Below, in pieces: positions 1-12,300 of a stretch of DNA of 64,000 nt. How positions within the stretch are numbered: position 1 is the first letter of the stretch; each line of letters starts with the position of its first letter. The position numbers were made by a program, and so were the translations under genes. This DNA comes from Scatophagus argus (Eukaryota; Chordata; Actinopteri; Scatophagidae), in contig NC_058495.1 in assembly GCF_020382885.2 (NCBI RefSeq), positions 18,396,127 to 18,460,126 of the forward strand, written 5' to 3'. Below the pieces are notes generated by a model that had not been told where the DNA came from, did no database searches, and saw only the letters and a program-made list of their open reading frames with translations.

Positions 1-557
1 TCCTGATGTCATTTAGAGGTGGTACAGAAAGAAAACACATTTTAAGGATGAGGCTCAGCAGAATTTTTGGATGAATTTTCAAAATCATTCAGCTATTTTT
101 ACAAAACCTTTGTTTTGGTTCTATAGGTACAGTGCTGTATAGTCAAAATAGGTATGAGTTTAACTTTGGCTTTATATTCCATATTGAATCCATTTTCCTT
201 GCTTTTGTAAAATGAGTTACCCGAAAATGGGTATGAACATCTTAACCGCCCCCTGGTGGCAAGCTAAAAACTCAAAGTACATGTCAAATTATTTTTTCCC
301 AAAGATGGTTTCTGCCATTGTAAGTGCTTCTTATCATGCTGGTGATGTTAAAGTGTTTATTTTTTTTTATAAGTTTGGTTTAAATTAGCTATTAAATGCT
401 ATAAAAGGGGGCAAAACATCATGATTGCAGTGATTCCCATCTTCACTGGACATTTGACTGCCTAAGTGAGTCACATTAACAAGATAATGTAATTGGGGAA
501 GTGACGTACAGTATGGCACCCAGCCAAAACCAGCAGAGTGAAATCCTTGATACATAC
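1..557. other. dnai1 intron, no exon seen
   Basis: No continuation of the dnai1 reading frame after the GTEEGKIHK exon could be found here, so this is read as intron. It is AT-rich with short poly-T runs. The only notable site is a CTCF-like motif at 246-260. Confidence 0.6.
246..260 (-). promoter_or_regulatory. CTCF-like motif in dnai1 intron
   Basis: Read on the minus strand the bases are GCCACCAGGGGGCGG, close to the vertebrate CTCF core CCACCAGGGGGCGC. It is a sequence match only; binding is inferred. Confidence 0.5.
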
Positions 558-3500
558 CTTGTGTATTTTGCCCTCCTCTGTGCCAACTAGGAAGAGATAG
601 TCAATTTGTTTATGGAAGTCAAAAGATGTTCCACAGGCTGTGGACAAGACATACAAGGGACATAAATTAGACATGTGCTGTTACAGACAATATCCTGATG
701 TTTTGGACTCAGCCTGATCTGATATCAGAAAATAATTAAAGCGATGTACATGAGTAATCACAGTTTCAGAATCAAATATTAACATTCTTCTGCATGTGTG
801 CAAGATGAAATGGGGAATAATGGAGACTTTACCAATGCCGGGCTGCTGGGCACCTTCTGGACCCTCAGAGAAAGCACCATTCAGAGACAGTCTTATAATG
901 TCTGTAAAGACCAGCTCATTCTGCAAGCATGCAAACACACTGTGATAAAGTAATAGATATATACGCATGCAAATCATACATACAAACATATGCAAATGAA
1001 AACAATCACATAAACAACTGCAAATATAAACAAACACACAGACACACTCATTAAGAGTGCACACAAAAAGCAAGTAGATAACATCTTGGAAGTTAGATCA
1101 TATTTGCATTTGGCTGAGATAGAAAAGAGAGAAAATTACTTTCAATACAACCATATAAGAGCACAAGTTACATACAAATTATATGTAAATAAATATAATT
1201 CCTTGGCTAACCTTGACGAGTGTCCAGGACACAACTCGGCCATCAGATGACACAGAATAGAAATTGTGATTATTGTCCAAGTCATCATTCTGCCAGCACA
1301 CCTGAATAAAAAATACATTTATGCAGCATTTTTTTTATTCTCTAGCACATGAAATTCTCTGCTTGGTTAGGTGTGTATTATAACTCAGTGTCACTGTATG
1401 TTTGGGGTTAGAGAGTTTATCAGTTCACTTCCACTTGTAACTGGTTTGGGATGGCTTTAAAAATGGCAAAACTTTCACGTAAATGGAGACAAATTAATAG
1501 TCCATGGCTGAAGTGACTGAAACTAGACAAATCAGTTGAGCTCCCATCAGTTCTAACACTGATCCCTGCTCTCACCTGCCAGACTGGGTCAGTATGCTTG
1601 CCAGCCTTGGCTGTACTCTTATACACTGGCTCCTGTCCCTCCTCCTTCAAGTTGTAGACAGCCACGCAGCCATCATAGAAACCTACTGCCGCCAGGTAGG
1701 AATAATGCTCATGGATGTCGACACACAGCACACCAGAACTGGTAGGGTAGATGTACTCTGGAAAGGCAGAGTTCTTCAATGAGTAGAAGACAAGCATGCC
1801 GCGCCCCTGTTTACTGAAGTCATCTGGCGTGGGATAGAAGGAGGAAAAAGTTTAGATCAAATAACAAATATGCTTCAAAAAAAGTAAGTACTAATCTAAT
1901 TAAATTAGGTAAAACACCCCCCAAATCTCAGAAATGTTAACATAAATCATCTCTTATGAATCCTCATTTTATTCTGTGTACTTACAGGATCCCATTCCCA
2001 CAGCAAACAGGTCCTGATATTTCTTATTCCTGTTAAGGACAAGTAAATCAAGTCATCCTCCCTATTTGTGACAGCAGATGGGATACACAAATATTGAAAT
2101 ACAAACACTGTTATTTGAGGTTTATGTACATTCAGTGATCTTTTTTTTAGATTGTGTTACCAATGAAACACATTAACAGGCAATTAAACCAAAAATGTAC
2201 AAAACACAATTAAATGACATCATATTTGAAACACTAGATAGTATGGCAGATGAAGCTAGACTATTTCCCCTTAAACTAATGCTGAACATTATTATCAGTA
2301 TCAGTAGCGTTGATGAGCAGACCTACCAGCAGAGGGCAGTGACAGACAGTCTTTTGGCTTTGTCATATTGGAACTTCCACAAAGGGAGAAGAGTGCCCTC
2401 CTGGTCCCTGAACTCATCAGACGCATCCTCAAAGTATTTGAAATCTGAGAGGGCATGAAAGAAGGGCGAGGAGAAGAGAAGAAAATAGTAGAGACTGTGC
2501 AGCAACTTGAATATGGAATTGTACTTGAGTCACTTATCGTGTGTACTGGAACATACCTTGTGCTATGTCATCAAATGTATTCTGATGAACCATCCGCTCA
2601 AAGATTTTGGATGCCTTGCCCACTTGGCTGATTTCATCATTCTATAACAGAAATATTATCATAGACTAACATAAGGACATGGCTGTATTGGCTGAGTACT
2701 ATCACAAGTCTTGGGTAGTTATATTGTTAGCTTTGAAGATAAGACACTATGATGTAACAGCCATTACCAATGTACTGTATGGCAATGTACGTATAGCATG
2801 CACGCATGGCAACACCATTAACATCAGATGTAACAAAGCTAGACGGATATGTCTTATATCTTGGCAGTAAAGTTGGTGAGCACTCAATTTACATGCGTTT
2901 CCATCAGCATCATCTTCTTCTTGCTTTTGTCAATATCTTTCTTTGATGGCCCAGCTTTCTGTTTCTCTTTATTTTTTTCTTGTTTCTGCAACTCCTCCAC
3001 ATACGCATCATAGATCTCCCACTGAAAAGAAGATAGAGTTATTCGAGTTAGCCCATGTAAGCACATATATTCAGTGTTTCTCAACAAGTTTAGTGTAAAC
3101 ATCTCTTTTTAAAAAAAGTCAGGTAATCCAGCACCTGATTAGCAGTGGCAGAGAAAATGCTGCGTGGAGGAGGTTCAGTCTGGCAGCTTCTCTCCTACAA
3201 GAAAATAAAAAATCTCAAAAATTCACTGAACTCTTGAGGCACTATGTTATGAATATTTCCTTATACCCACATCAATATCGTGTTTCACATGCCCTCCAAT
3301 ACTTTTAAATATTACTTAACTAAATTACTATGAAAAAGATGTGTGTTGTGATAAGACATAGGATGCTCCTCTAACAGGAGATTGGTTATCCTTCTTCCTA
3401 CCCTCAGGGGGTTATTGAGGGTCTGGGAGGCCCTCTCACTAAAGTTGAACTGGTTAGTTAGTTTTGGCTCCTTTTTGTCAGTTTTGGAAACAACGCTATC

Positions 3501-5045
3501 TGGTCTGTCCTCTTCTCCAGCTTCCTCCACTTCTCCTCCATCTTCTACAGGTGTCACCTGTGGAAAACCAACAGCGGGAAATGTTGTAGCTCAAGTCACA
3601 CTCTTGACCCTGTGAGGAAATGCTGATCAACAGGACCCTGCCATGCATTATTCAAACTGGATTAATACTATTAGGACAAACCTGTGCTCTGATTTTAGTT
3701 CAACAAAATATCTTTTACCGTGAGTTCTGGTTTCTCCTCATCATGTTCCGCTGCACTGTCAACTGTTGCCATCTCTGGACACATTAGAGATATTAAAACA
3801 TAAATTGACTGTGTAAAAAATGAATGCATCACTTTTTCTTGCATAAATTCTGGACAAGTCTTTAATTTTATAGGACATGTTGAAAGTGACACCTTGTGGA
3901 ACTAAGTATGCACTACACCAGAGAAGAAAAAACACATTTCCATAGCTACCCTCAGAGAGACTCTCTTTAGCCCTCAGTCGCCGAGCCTCATCGGAGTCTT
4001 GATGCAGGAGGCTGCCCTCCAACACAAAGTGGACAGCCATCTGATCTACAACAGCGGTAGGCTTGTAGGAACGTTCCTGGAAGAAAAATGTGTGTGAATT
4101 TACCACTTAAACAGTACGGTAAATTTCTGAAATATATAAACACCACAACATTTGTTGGGAATAGCTTAGTGTCATACATTAAATGTGAATAGTTCACAAG
4201 GAAACAAAAATGTCTCCATTTACTATCAAATAAAATACAAAATAAAAGGACTGCAGTATGAGGATAACTTGGACTTTCTTACTTTGAAGCTATACCGAAC
4301 AACATTTTGGAGGGCATGTGGGTTGTTTGCAGTCAGGATCCTTGTGATTTCCTCTTTCAGCTCCTAATGATATCAATAAAGTAGAGCACATAACAACACA
4401 CAGGTTACACATGCCTGACTAGAGTGATTTCGCAGGAGGTATTGATTGCAAAAACAATGTCCAAAAGATTATGAACTATTCTACTGAGAACAGCAGCAAA
4501 GTCTGAGTCAGTTCCCTGAAAACAGGCCATGCGGATGTGACGAACTTGAGAAACGAATATCCTCGTCTGCTTACAGCCTCAGTGAGCTCCAGCTGATCTG
4601 ACGGCTTAGTAAGTGCTTTCCCATGAGACCACTCATCCCATCCATCGCCCATATCCACGCCTTCCTCCTCATCCTGCAACGTCACATAAAATCAAAATGA
4701 AAATTACAACCTGTAATAAAAGTACATTTCCTTCTCTATAGAGCTTTGTACTGAAGCTAGATGCCAAATTTCAGCACTGTTTTGTGTTCACTGGTTTGTG
4801 AGTCAGCCACCCACCTTTTTCTTACTTGCGGCTTTGGTCGTCTTCGTGCCAGGAATCTTCTGAGCAATTGAGCCCTGTGTGAAAACAAATGAAAACCAAC
4901 TGAACTAAATGCATTAGCTGCAATGTTAGCATGATGAAGACACGGTCAGTTTATTTCTGTGACGTATTAGCTAGCGTAGTTAAAGTTAACGCCATTAACT
5001 TGCCTTTCTCACAGGTGCTGCAACGTTATTGTTAGTCACAGGCAT
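558..5045 (-). CDS. dnai1: Axonemal dynein intermediate chain 1 (outer dynein arm), 5' part, gene runs off left edge
   Basis: This WD-repeat intermediate chain anchors the outer dynein arm to doublet microtubules in motile cilia. Exons read on the minus strand (ends approximate to the splice signal): 5004-5045, 4815-4874, 4575-4673, 4283-4363, 3949-4076, about 3719-3755, 3402-3557, 3135-3194, 2893-3021, 2557-2641, 2327-2444, 1986-2029, 1576-1823, 1212-1301, 833-920, 558-637. Joined, they give 515 codons in one open frame. Family landmarks are [20 protein letters not shown] near the start, [12 protein letters not shown] (about residues 184-195), [38 protein letters not shown] and GTEEGKIHK at the break. 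Human DNAI1 is 699 aa, so roughly 185 C-terminal residues with the last WD repeats should lie left of base 1. The start codon is the only ATG in frame with exon 2. The small exon near 3719-3755 is uncertain: the better-looking acceptor upstream breaks the frame, and the one used was chosen because it restores it. Identity is secure; single exon ends are less so. Confidence 0.93.
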
Positions 5046-5202
5046 TGAGAAAATATCCCGCTTAAGTTGCTTGACCAAGAGTTTAGGTATGTAACGTTAG
5101 CAAAATACAGAACAAGGACACAAAGTAAAAAAGAAGAAACTTCTAAAACGTTAAAAGTTAAAGGAAAGCCGCTCTTTAGCTGCTACCTGCTGCTGTGTAT
5201 TG

Positions 5203-5216
5203 GTTGCCAGGACAAC
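5203..5216. promoter_or_regulatory. RFX X-box in the dnai1 promoter
   Basis: GTTGCC-AG-GACAAC fits the X-box pattern GTHNYY-N2-RRNAAC in both half-sites. It lies about 160 bp upstream of the dnai1 start codon. RFX2/RFX3 with FOXJ1 drive motile-cilia genes through such boxes in vertebrates, so the site fits its neighbour. It is not close to the fam219a start (about 1.2 kb away). Confidence 0.75.
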
Positions 5217-5352
5217 CAGCCGTGTCGGTCTTTCACTGAAGATGGTAAAGAGTTCAATCAAGTCAAGATAGTTCCCATCATAAGCTGCTCACATGGCCTG
5301 GGATTCTCGAGCTTTCTTTTCCGTTTTTGAATCACTGAACATTGCTCATTTT

Positions 5353-5385
5353 AAGCGGTGTAGAAAATGGATGGATGGATGGATG
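5353..5385 (+). repeat. Retroposon 3' tail with GGAT tandem
   Basis: The stretch AAGCGGTGTAGAAAATGG followed by four GGAT/ATGG units is the typical 3' end of fish L2-like non-LTR retroposons. Only the tail remains. It sits between the divergent dnai1 and fam219a genes. Confidence 0.6.
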
Positions 5386-6150
5386 CTCATTTTATATAAC
5401 ATGTATTTATTTTACATGATCACTATTGTTAACTCTTGAGCAACAGCGTTTTTTCCATCGGAAAGTTAACTGTTCTAAGTCAAAGTAAAATGTCCACCAT
5501 GGAAAATAAAAACAAAAAGTTCCTTGAAAATATTACAAAATTTCGATTTGGAGGCTGTATTACGATGACTGACAGTTAATCTTTGGGAATATCGGCCTCC
5601 TCTAATTAAAATACTGCGCTCTTATATATAAAATAGCAAAGGCAAGGCTATCAGAAGCTTTGGAAAACTTTTCACAACGACTTGATCATCAAATATAAAA
5701 TTATGAGTAAAGCAATCTCTATAGTGATAAAATCAACACCTTGGCTCATCTATTAAAAATGTAATTACGTTACACAACTTTAGTTTAACTAATAGACTAA
5801 GATTTATTATGGTATTAGTTTGGCTTCTCGTTGAGGTTTGTCTGTTACTAACCACATAAAAGAAAAATCTCCATTCCGTTATAAATGTAGCAAAACATTA
5901 ATGTAACTGGCACGCAAATAAATTACTGGATTAACATACAATTGAATCGAAATATACCTTGAAAACACATATGTGGAGCCCAGCAGAAAACAAACAATTT
6001 GGTACATTAGGGAAAATTACTCATTCCCTGGAGTGATCTGAAGTCATCTCTAATTTTGTGAAAGTATTTCTTCATCAACGGTCACACAACACAAACAACA
6101 CGTTTCAGTGTACGCAGTCCGGAACCAAGCAGGGCATTAGAACGTTGGTG
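5386..6150. other. AT-rich intergenic between dnai1 and fam219a
   Basis: This is unique AT-rich sequence without an ORF or recognisable repeat. It separates the divergent dnai1 and fam219a promoters. Confidence 0.5.
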
Positions 6151-6207
6151 TGACGTAATGACCCTTCGTTCTTCTTCGGCTCCTTTGCTACAGACAGACC
6201 CGGAAGT
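6151..6207 (+). promoter_or_regulatory. fam219a core promoter sites (CRE-like, ETS)
   Basis: TGACGTAA at 6151-6158 is a CREB/ATF-type site and ACCCGGAAGT at 6198-6207 is an ETS site. They lie 170-225 bp before the fam219a ATG in a locally GC- and CpG-richer stretch, typical of a broadly expressed TATA-less vertebrate promoter. The transcription start is inferred to be near 6200-6260. Confidence 0.5.
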
Positions 6208-6375
6208 AGGCGGTACTGCTGTTTTGCTGTCGAGTCACCTCTGTCAGGATGGAGGAAAACGAGCTGCTATCATGCTGAAAAACGAAGGCTCCCATCAGCC
6301 GAGCATCTCAAACCAGGATAGTTAGAGATAAGTCGCCGTTTATCTTGACTGCTGCGTCGTTTCCGCTTCGCCAAA

Positions 6376-9300
6376 ATGATGGAAGAAATTGACCGGTTCC
6401 AAGTACCTCCAGTCAACGGAGAGACACAGCCTTTGGTAAGAGAGGACAGACAAAAACACATCTTACGCACGTAGTTCTGTTGAACGCAAACGGCAGTATT
6501 TTGTCTCGTTGGAACGGTTTATCAAAGACAGCTTTGCCACATAATCTGCGTGTGAGCGCTAACCGGTAGCAATCTGCTACAGCTGCGGCACAAACTGGAG
6601 CTTTGGTATTGGTGTAGATTTATGTCCTAGCTATAGATGACAGGATAGCGGTTAACGGTACATATTTTTTCCATATATAATTTTCATCAGTGATACATAT
6701 AATAAGTAACAAACGAGCATGCACCTTTATTATATCATAATAATTCAACCACATGACTTAAATAGTGATTTTTTTTCCTTTTTAAATATTTTAATTCCAC
6801 GCCAGTATGCGCTTGTTTACATCAATAGGGTGACACGCACCTCAGTTTTTACATTTCGTCATTTGGTGACGTGTTATTTGGGTCTGAACGGCAGTATGAG
6901 CTGTGAGCCCACACGATCTCGTGAATAGCAGCTCTGTCCACACCGACACTGCAGCCTGCAACCCCGATGGTGGCTGGAACAAACACGAGCAGGCCCATGG
7001 CAAGAGAATAGTCTGTCCTGCCATTATTTATCAGAGTGTAAGATCTGCTAGTAAAATTAGAATAGAGACATACTCCAATAGTATCCACTCATGGCATTCG
7101 TGTTTTCTGTGCTTCGTTCTCCATTGCGCTGTTTATGACATATTTCTCTGTGTTTGAAATCATAGTATAGGCCCAAATGTGAAATGATAAATCACAGTCA
7201 ACAGTATTTAAGCGATCCACTGCTCTTATTCCTTCATTTCATGTTCAGTTTATAATACAGCTTACCAGAAATGACTGTGATATATCGGCTTTATTCTCCA
7301 CACATCAGACAAAGCAGTCCCAAACAGCTGTCCCTTTTTAAGTGTTTCCCTGAGGGCTTTAGGCAAAAGCAAATCTCCAAGTTTTGCTGTTCATTATTGT
7401 ACTGTGATTCCCCATCTACTACCCCTGTGACAAAAGCAGATATCACAGAAAGAACATGCTTTCTCTGGTACCAAATCGTGTCCTTTTTTATGCCGCAGTA
7501 GCTGCCTATTTCCTGTGAAGATTTGATGCCTTACATTATTTCACCAAGTGAGATTTCTGTGCTTCTGAATCCAGTATCAGAGCTACTTGGATTGTGGCTG
7601 CAGTGTGTTGGTGGTCAGCTTGTGTTTTAAAGCTCTTGAAACCACACACTGCATTCTTTATCACTTTATATAATTCTAATTCTAGAGCTGTGGATCTCTT
7701 AAATGTTGCCTCCTATCCATGCTTATACCCGACGAGATTGTGTCAGGATCACAGTTGCTGTGCCACACATGGCTGTGCATTTTAATGCTAATAACTTCAT
7801 TGTGATTCCTAAACCATATGAATGCGCCTGGCACCTGCCTCCTTGTTGGGAATAAATTTCACACAAATAAAACAGCCTTATGTAGAAGTGTTTGTCTGTG
7901 ATCAGTTGGATGTTTGCAGCTTTAGACTGTGCACGTAAATGTGAAAAACTCTTATTTTTTTAACATTTAACTATAACTGAAATTAGGAGAATTTAAGAAT
8001 AATGATTAACTTAATTTCTAAACTTTCCAAACAAATTGCTTTACAATTAAAACATATAGGAAAACTAAATAAGATCCAGAACGTAAGGTATAACAAGATA
8101 AAAAGTTTAAATAATAACACAAAATATCAATTAAGACAAAGCCTTAAGATAAAAGTGAGACCTAAGAAGAGATTTAAAGGAGGATGCCGTGTTTGCCTGC
8201 CTAAGAACCCCAGGCAGGGAGTTCCACGTCCCAGGTCCCTGAAGATCACCTCTGCTGATAAGTCGAAACTTTGGAACCTTAAGTAGGGCCCTGTGAGTGG
8301 ATCCCAAGCAGTGATCAGGCTATTAAGGACGTTAGCAAATCAGACATGTAGGAAAAAGCCTGGCCATAGAAGCTTTAAAAACAAGCAGCAAATTTTCAAA
8401 ATCAAATTTAAAACTCACAAGTACCAGCAAAGATTGGTGTAATGTGTTTGCTTCTCTTGGTACAAGTTGAAAGCATGCCAGCAGCAGTTTATCTCGCCTG
8501 CAGTCTATAGTTACTACACCTGAGAAGTCCAGCACGAATTGCATTGCAATAGTCCAGTCTGGAAGACATAACAGCATGGATGACCTTTTCTTAGTCTGTG
8601 GGGGTAAGGAGTGACCTGATCTTCATTACTGTGTGCTAAATTTAATTATGGCCAAACATTGAGGTGCTGTTACCATTGTCACAAGGATAGCTTGCAACTG
8701 TTTTAATGGTCGCCTGATGTATCTGTCTACACTGCAACTGGCCAATGGGAGGCTGTGATGTATAATCCTAACAGTCGCTTGTTGTCTGTGCTGTGTCAGC
8801 AACCTCGTGCCTCTTCATCATCAGAGGCTGTAAAGGAGTCACTAATAGGAGGACAGGCTGATGAAACTAAGATGCCATTTTGTGTGTGTGCGTATGTGTG
8901 TGTGCACATTTGTTATGAGTATAGGTTTATGTGAATGCATGTTGAAGGTCAAGGCCACTGACCATGTCTTATTTCTAATACTTCATAATCAATCTGTCAC
9001 CCCCAGGTGTCGTAGGTGAGGTCTCATGTGTTATTGGCTGATAGCACTCTCATGGTTTTACAAGGAACTGTAGGCTCCTAATGTATGTTTTAGATGGACT
9101 ACCTGACTTTGGCCCACTTTAGCTAACTGTTGTAAATGACAGTTCAGCAAAGTGAGGTAATAATAATACACCAGATCCATATAGTAAATTCAAAAATCCA
9201 TATATAAATTCTTTTGTAATGGATTTTGTTTTGGGAAATGATTACATATCTTTTGGCCAAACTCAAATATTGTCTTTATTATATTTTAAGCTTTAATTGT

Positions 9301-12300
9301 TTATTGTAGTCTGCCTGCTTCATGCCATCACTGTTTGTGCTGTCTTATTTCTAAGAAGTGGCAGTGGATTCTGTCACAGCCGGTTCAGTTTTTAATCCCT
9401 TTCATTATTCACTGCCAGTTCTGCTGAGAAATGTTCAAACGAATTTATTTGACAGACAGTATGACCCTACCTCATCACAACATCTTTCTGTGGTGTAAAA
9501 ACAAGAACAGAGAAAAAAAAAAAAATTCCAGTGGGTAAGCCCGGCGATCTAAGGGAAGGGCCTGTCACAGAACAGAAGAAGCCCATGTTTGTGCTTACAG
9601 AAGGAATACCTCATCTGTGCACTGTGCTGTCATTGCTCCTACTGTGTGCATAATGTATTCACTGTTGCAGCTCTCATTAATTATTCCAACTAAGTGAACA
9701 ATGCTTCATAGCCAGATGCAGATGGGACTATTGTATTCATCAAAGGTATTCAGCCATACTGGACCACAGTATCAACAAAAAAAATCCAATCCATCCGCTT
9801 TCATTTGTCACTGGTGCTTGTTCAGAAGAGGGGAAGTGGAAGGTGGTTACTTTCCTTTCACAGTAAGACATGGATTGCTGTGCTTGGCTGCTGAGTGGTG
9901 TTTAAAAGATATAGAATTAGAACTACAGAGCTAGCCTTCTTAGCCTAATGACGGTAATATACCTTTTTTTCTCTGAATTTTGTTCATGTATTAACTGGAA
10001 ATTACACATGCTGTGCTTTGCTCTGCTGTTAAGCCAAATTGTGTTTTTGGCTGCTTGTTTTTAAATGTGTTATATGAAAGTCGATATACAAAATAAGCTT
10101 CCCTCTGTCCCTGCTAAATATTTATGAATTTTTCATAAGGTGCTGTAAGATTGGATAAGCTCTATTGGTTTCTTGGAACTGGCCTAAATTCTTACATTAT
10201 TTCACAAAATCATGAAAGGGCTTTGATTAAGTGTATTGGGGCGTGTTTGTGTGTACACATTATCATTTTGTAATTAAAATGTTTGTACTGTGAAAACGTT
10301 AGTTCCTTTTATGAAGTTTTAACATGCCTAGGACTGTTATGTGTCTTTTAGATAGCCGACCCTTTGATTAGAGATTTTATTTTACATTATTAAAAGATAT
10401 TTAAGTAGCATCCAGTATCTCAATATAAAGCAACTTTAGTTGCAAAGTTACAGATTTCAGCTGCAGTTATTTAATTGCTTGGAGGATCATTTTAAATATA
10501 GCAGCCATTTCTCTCGAGATAATGCAGGGTTATTGAAAGCCAAATGCCTGGTAGCCTTCGTCCATGCGGCCTGTTGAGTCCCTCAGATTGCAACAAGGGG
10601 AGGCCTGTGGGATCAACATAATGTGGAGCTCTGTCAGCAGAGCAGGCCCGGCACCCCTGTCAGAGTCTGGGGAAACCATGGCTCCAACAGCAAACCCCTC
10701 TGTTCTCGCGCTGCCTCCTCCCCATGCCGTCACCGCTCACACATAAAAGAGATGGAGCTGGGAACATAGGCGGAACACTCAGACCTATTGATGCTGCAAA
10801 CCAGGCAGCTATAGCACATAGGCTTGGGAAATCTCACCAGGGTATTGCACACAAGCAGATTGTAGAACACCCCCCCCCCACCCAACCTTCGCTTTTGCTG
10901 TTGAGTTGACTGTGCCCTCCAGAATGCGTTCAATTTCAGGCGTCCAGTGGAAGTATAGCGCAAGTTGATTGGAACCAAGTTTAATCCCTGTGCATCCGCT
11001 GAATTTAGTGAGCGCTGCAGCAGTGACACAACTAGGATTATCTACAAAGGGACAGCATCCTCAAATACATACCTGAGATATTTATGATTGTACTACAGAT
11101 AAAGATATCACGTTACTAGTGTTATTTGGCTAACTTGCTGTGTGCTGTGGTGTTTTTTTTCCCCTAGGACCCAGCAGCCACCTCCACCTCAGAGGTGGAC
11201 CCTGACAGCAAGGGAGAGACTGTGGCCATGAACTACAAGCCCTCACCACTGCAAGTCCAAATAGGTATCACAACCAGCATGCTGTAAATCAACACATGAC
11301 ACAACTTCACTTGCAGATTGCATTTAAAAGTATTTAACACAGATTAGGAATGTGTCTCTGCACACCTGCCAGAGGCTACCACGGTGTGCAGGCGTAGCAG
11401 ACTCCACCATACGAGCTCAAAATAAGTACAGACGTTCTGTTCAACATCATCCAGCACCATAAGACATTCACTGCGAGTGGTGTGTGCCAGTGAAATTATA
11501 TTCCCCAGCGTTGCAGTTTCTGTCTACTGTCAGTTTTGTCAGAACATTCCAGAGCTCTGTTATTGTACTGTCATAACACAGTAAAAGCCTTTGTCACACA
11601 CAGGACTTCTCATTTTTTATTTAGGCATAAGATTCTGTTCCCAAAAGTTTACTGAAAAATGTTGTCTCCAGAAACTCATCAGTCACTATCTGAAAATAAG
11701 TGTATAGTTATCCATGCACTTATGTGCTAATGAAGACTCACTGACTACATGCTGCAAAAACATAAACATAATCAACCACAACCTACAGAGGCCAAATTAG
11801 AATAACTATAGTTGCCTGTGCTATAGACTGTGTATTGTGTAGTTGTATAGTACTGTACTGTGTATAGCACTATTGTATAGTAATGTACTGCGAGTTGTAT
11901 AGCAGATAAGACAAATAAAAAGCCTGTTTTTGTTTGAAATATATTTGGTTGTTTTTTTTTAAGGATCCAAAATCATCTAAGTCTTCTACTGATTATCATA
12001 AAGTCCAGGTTTATTTATGCCTTTACTGATGGCCTCACATCCTGTGGTTTCCCAGAGAAACAGAGGGACCTTGCCAGGAAGGGATCAGTGAAGAATGGCT
12101 CAGTGGGAAGTCCTGTCAATCAACAACCCAAGAAAAATGCCAGGACAAGGTAACAGCTTCCACTGCCTGTTTGTTTCTCAGTTATATTTACCAAGTCAAC
12201 CACACTACACTTCGCACCGATTAGCATCTCTAGCAATATGTTTTTGTAACCTCTGGTCCTCATTCAATGTCAGCCTGCTGCTGAATGCGTTATTTGCTGC

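Noticed and set aside
2326..2339. CTCF-like CCAGCAGAGGGCAG
   Set aside because: It is the reverse complement of dnai1 coding sequence for TALCW at a splice donor. Protein and splice constraints explain it.
8002..8286. 94-codon Lys/Asn-rich open frame in fam219a intron 1
   Set aside because: It runs into a dispersed noncoding repeat, has no family resemblance and no splice context, and its composition reflects AT-rich DNA.
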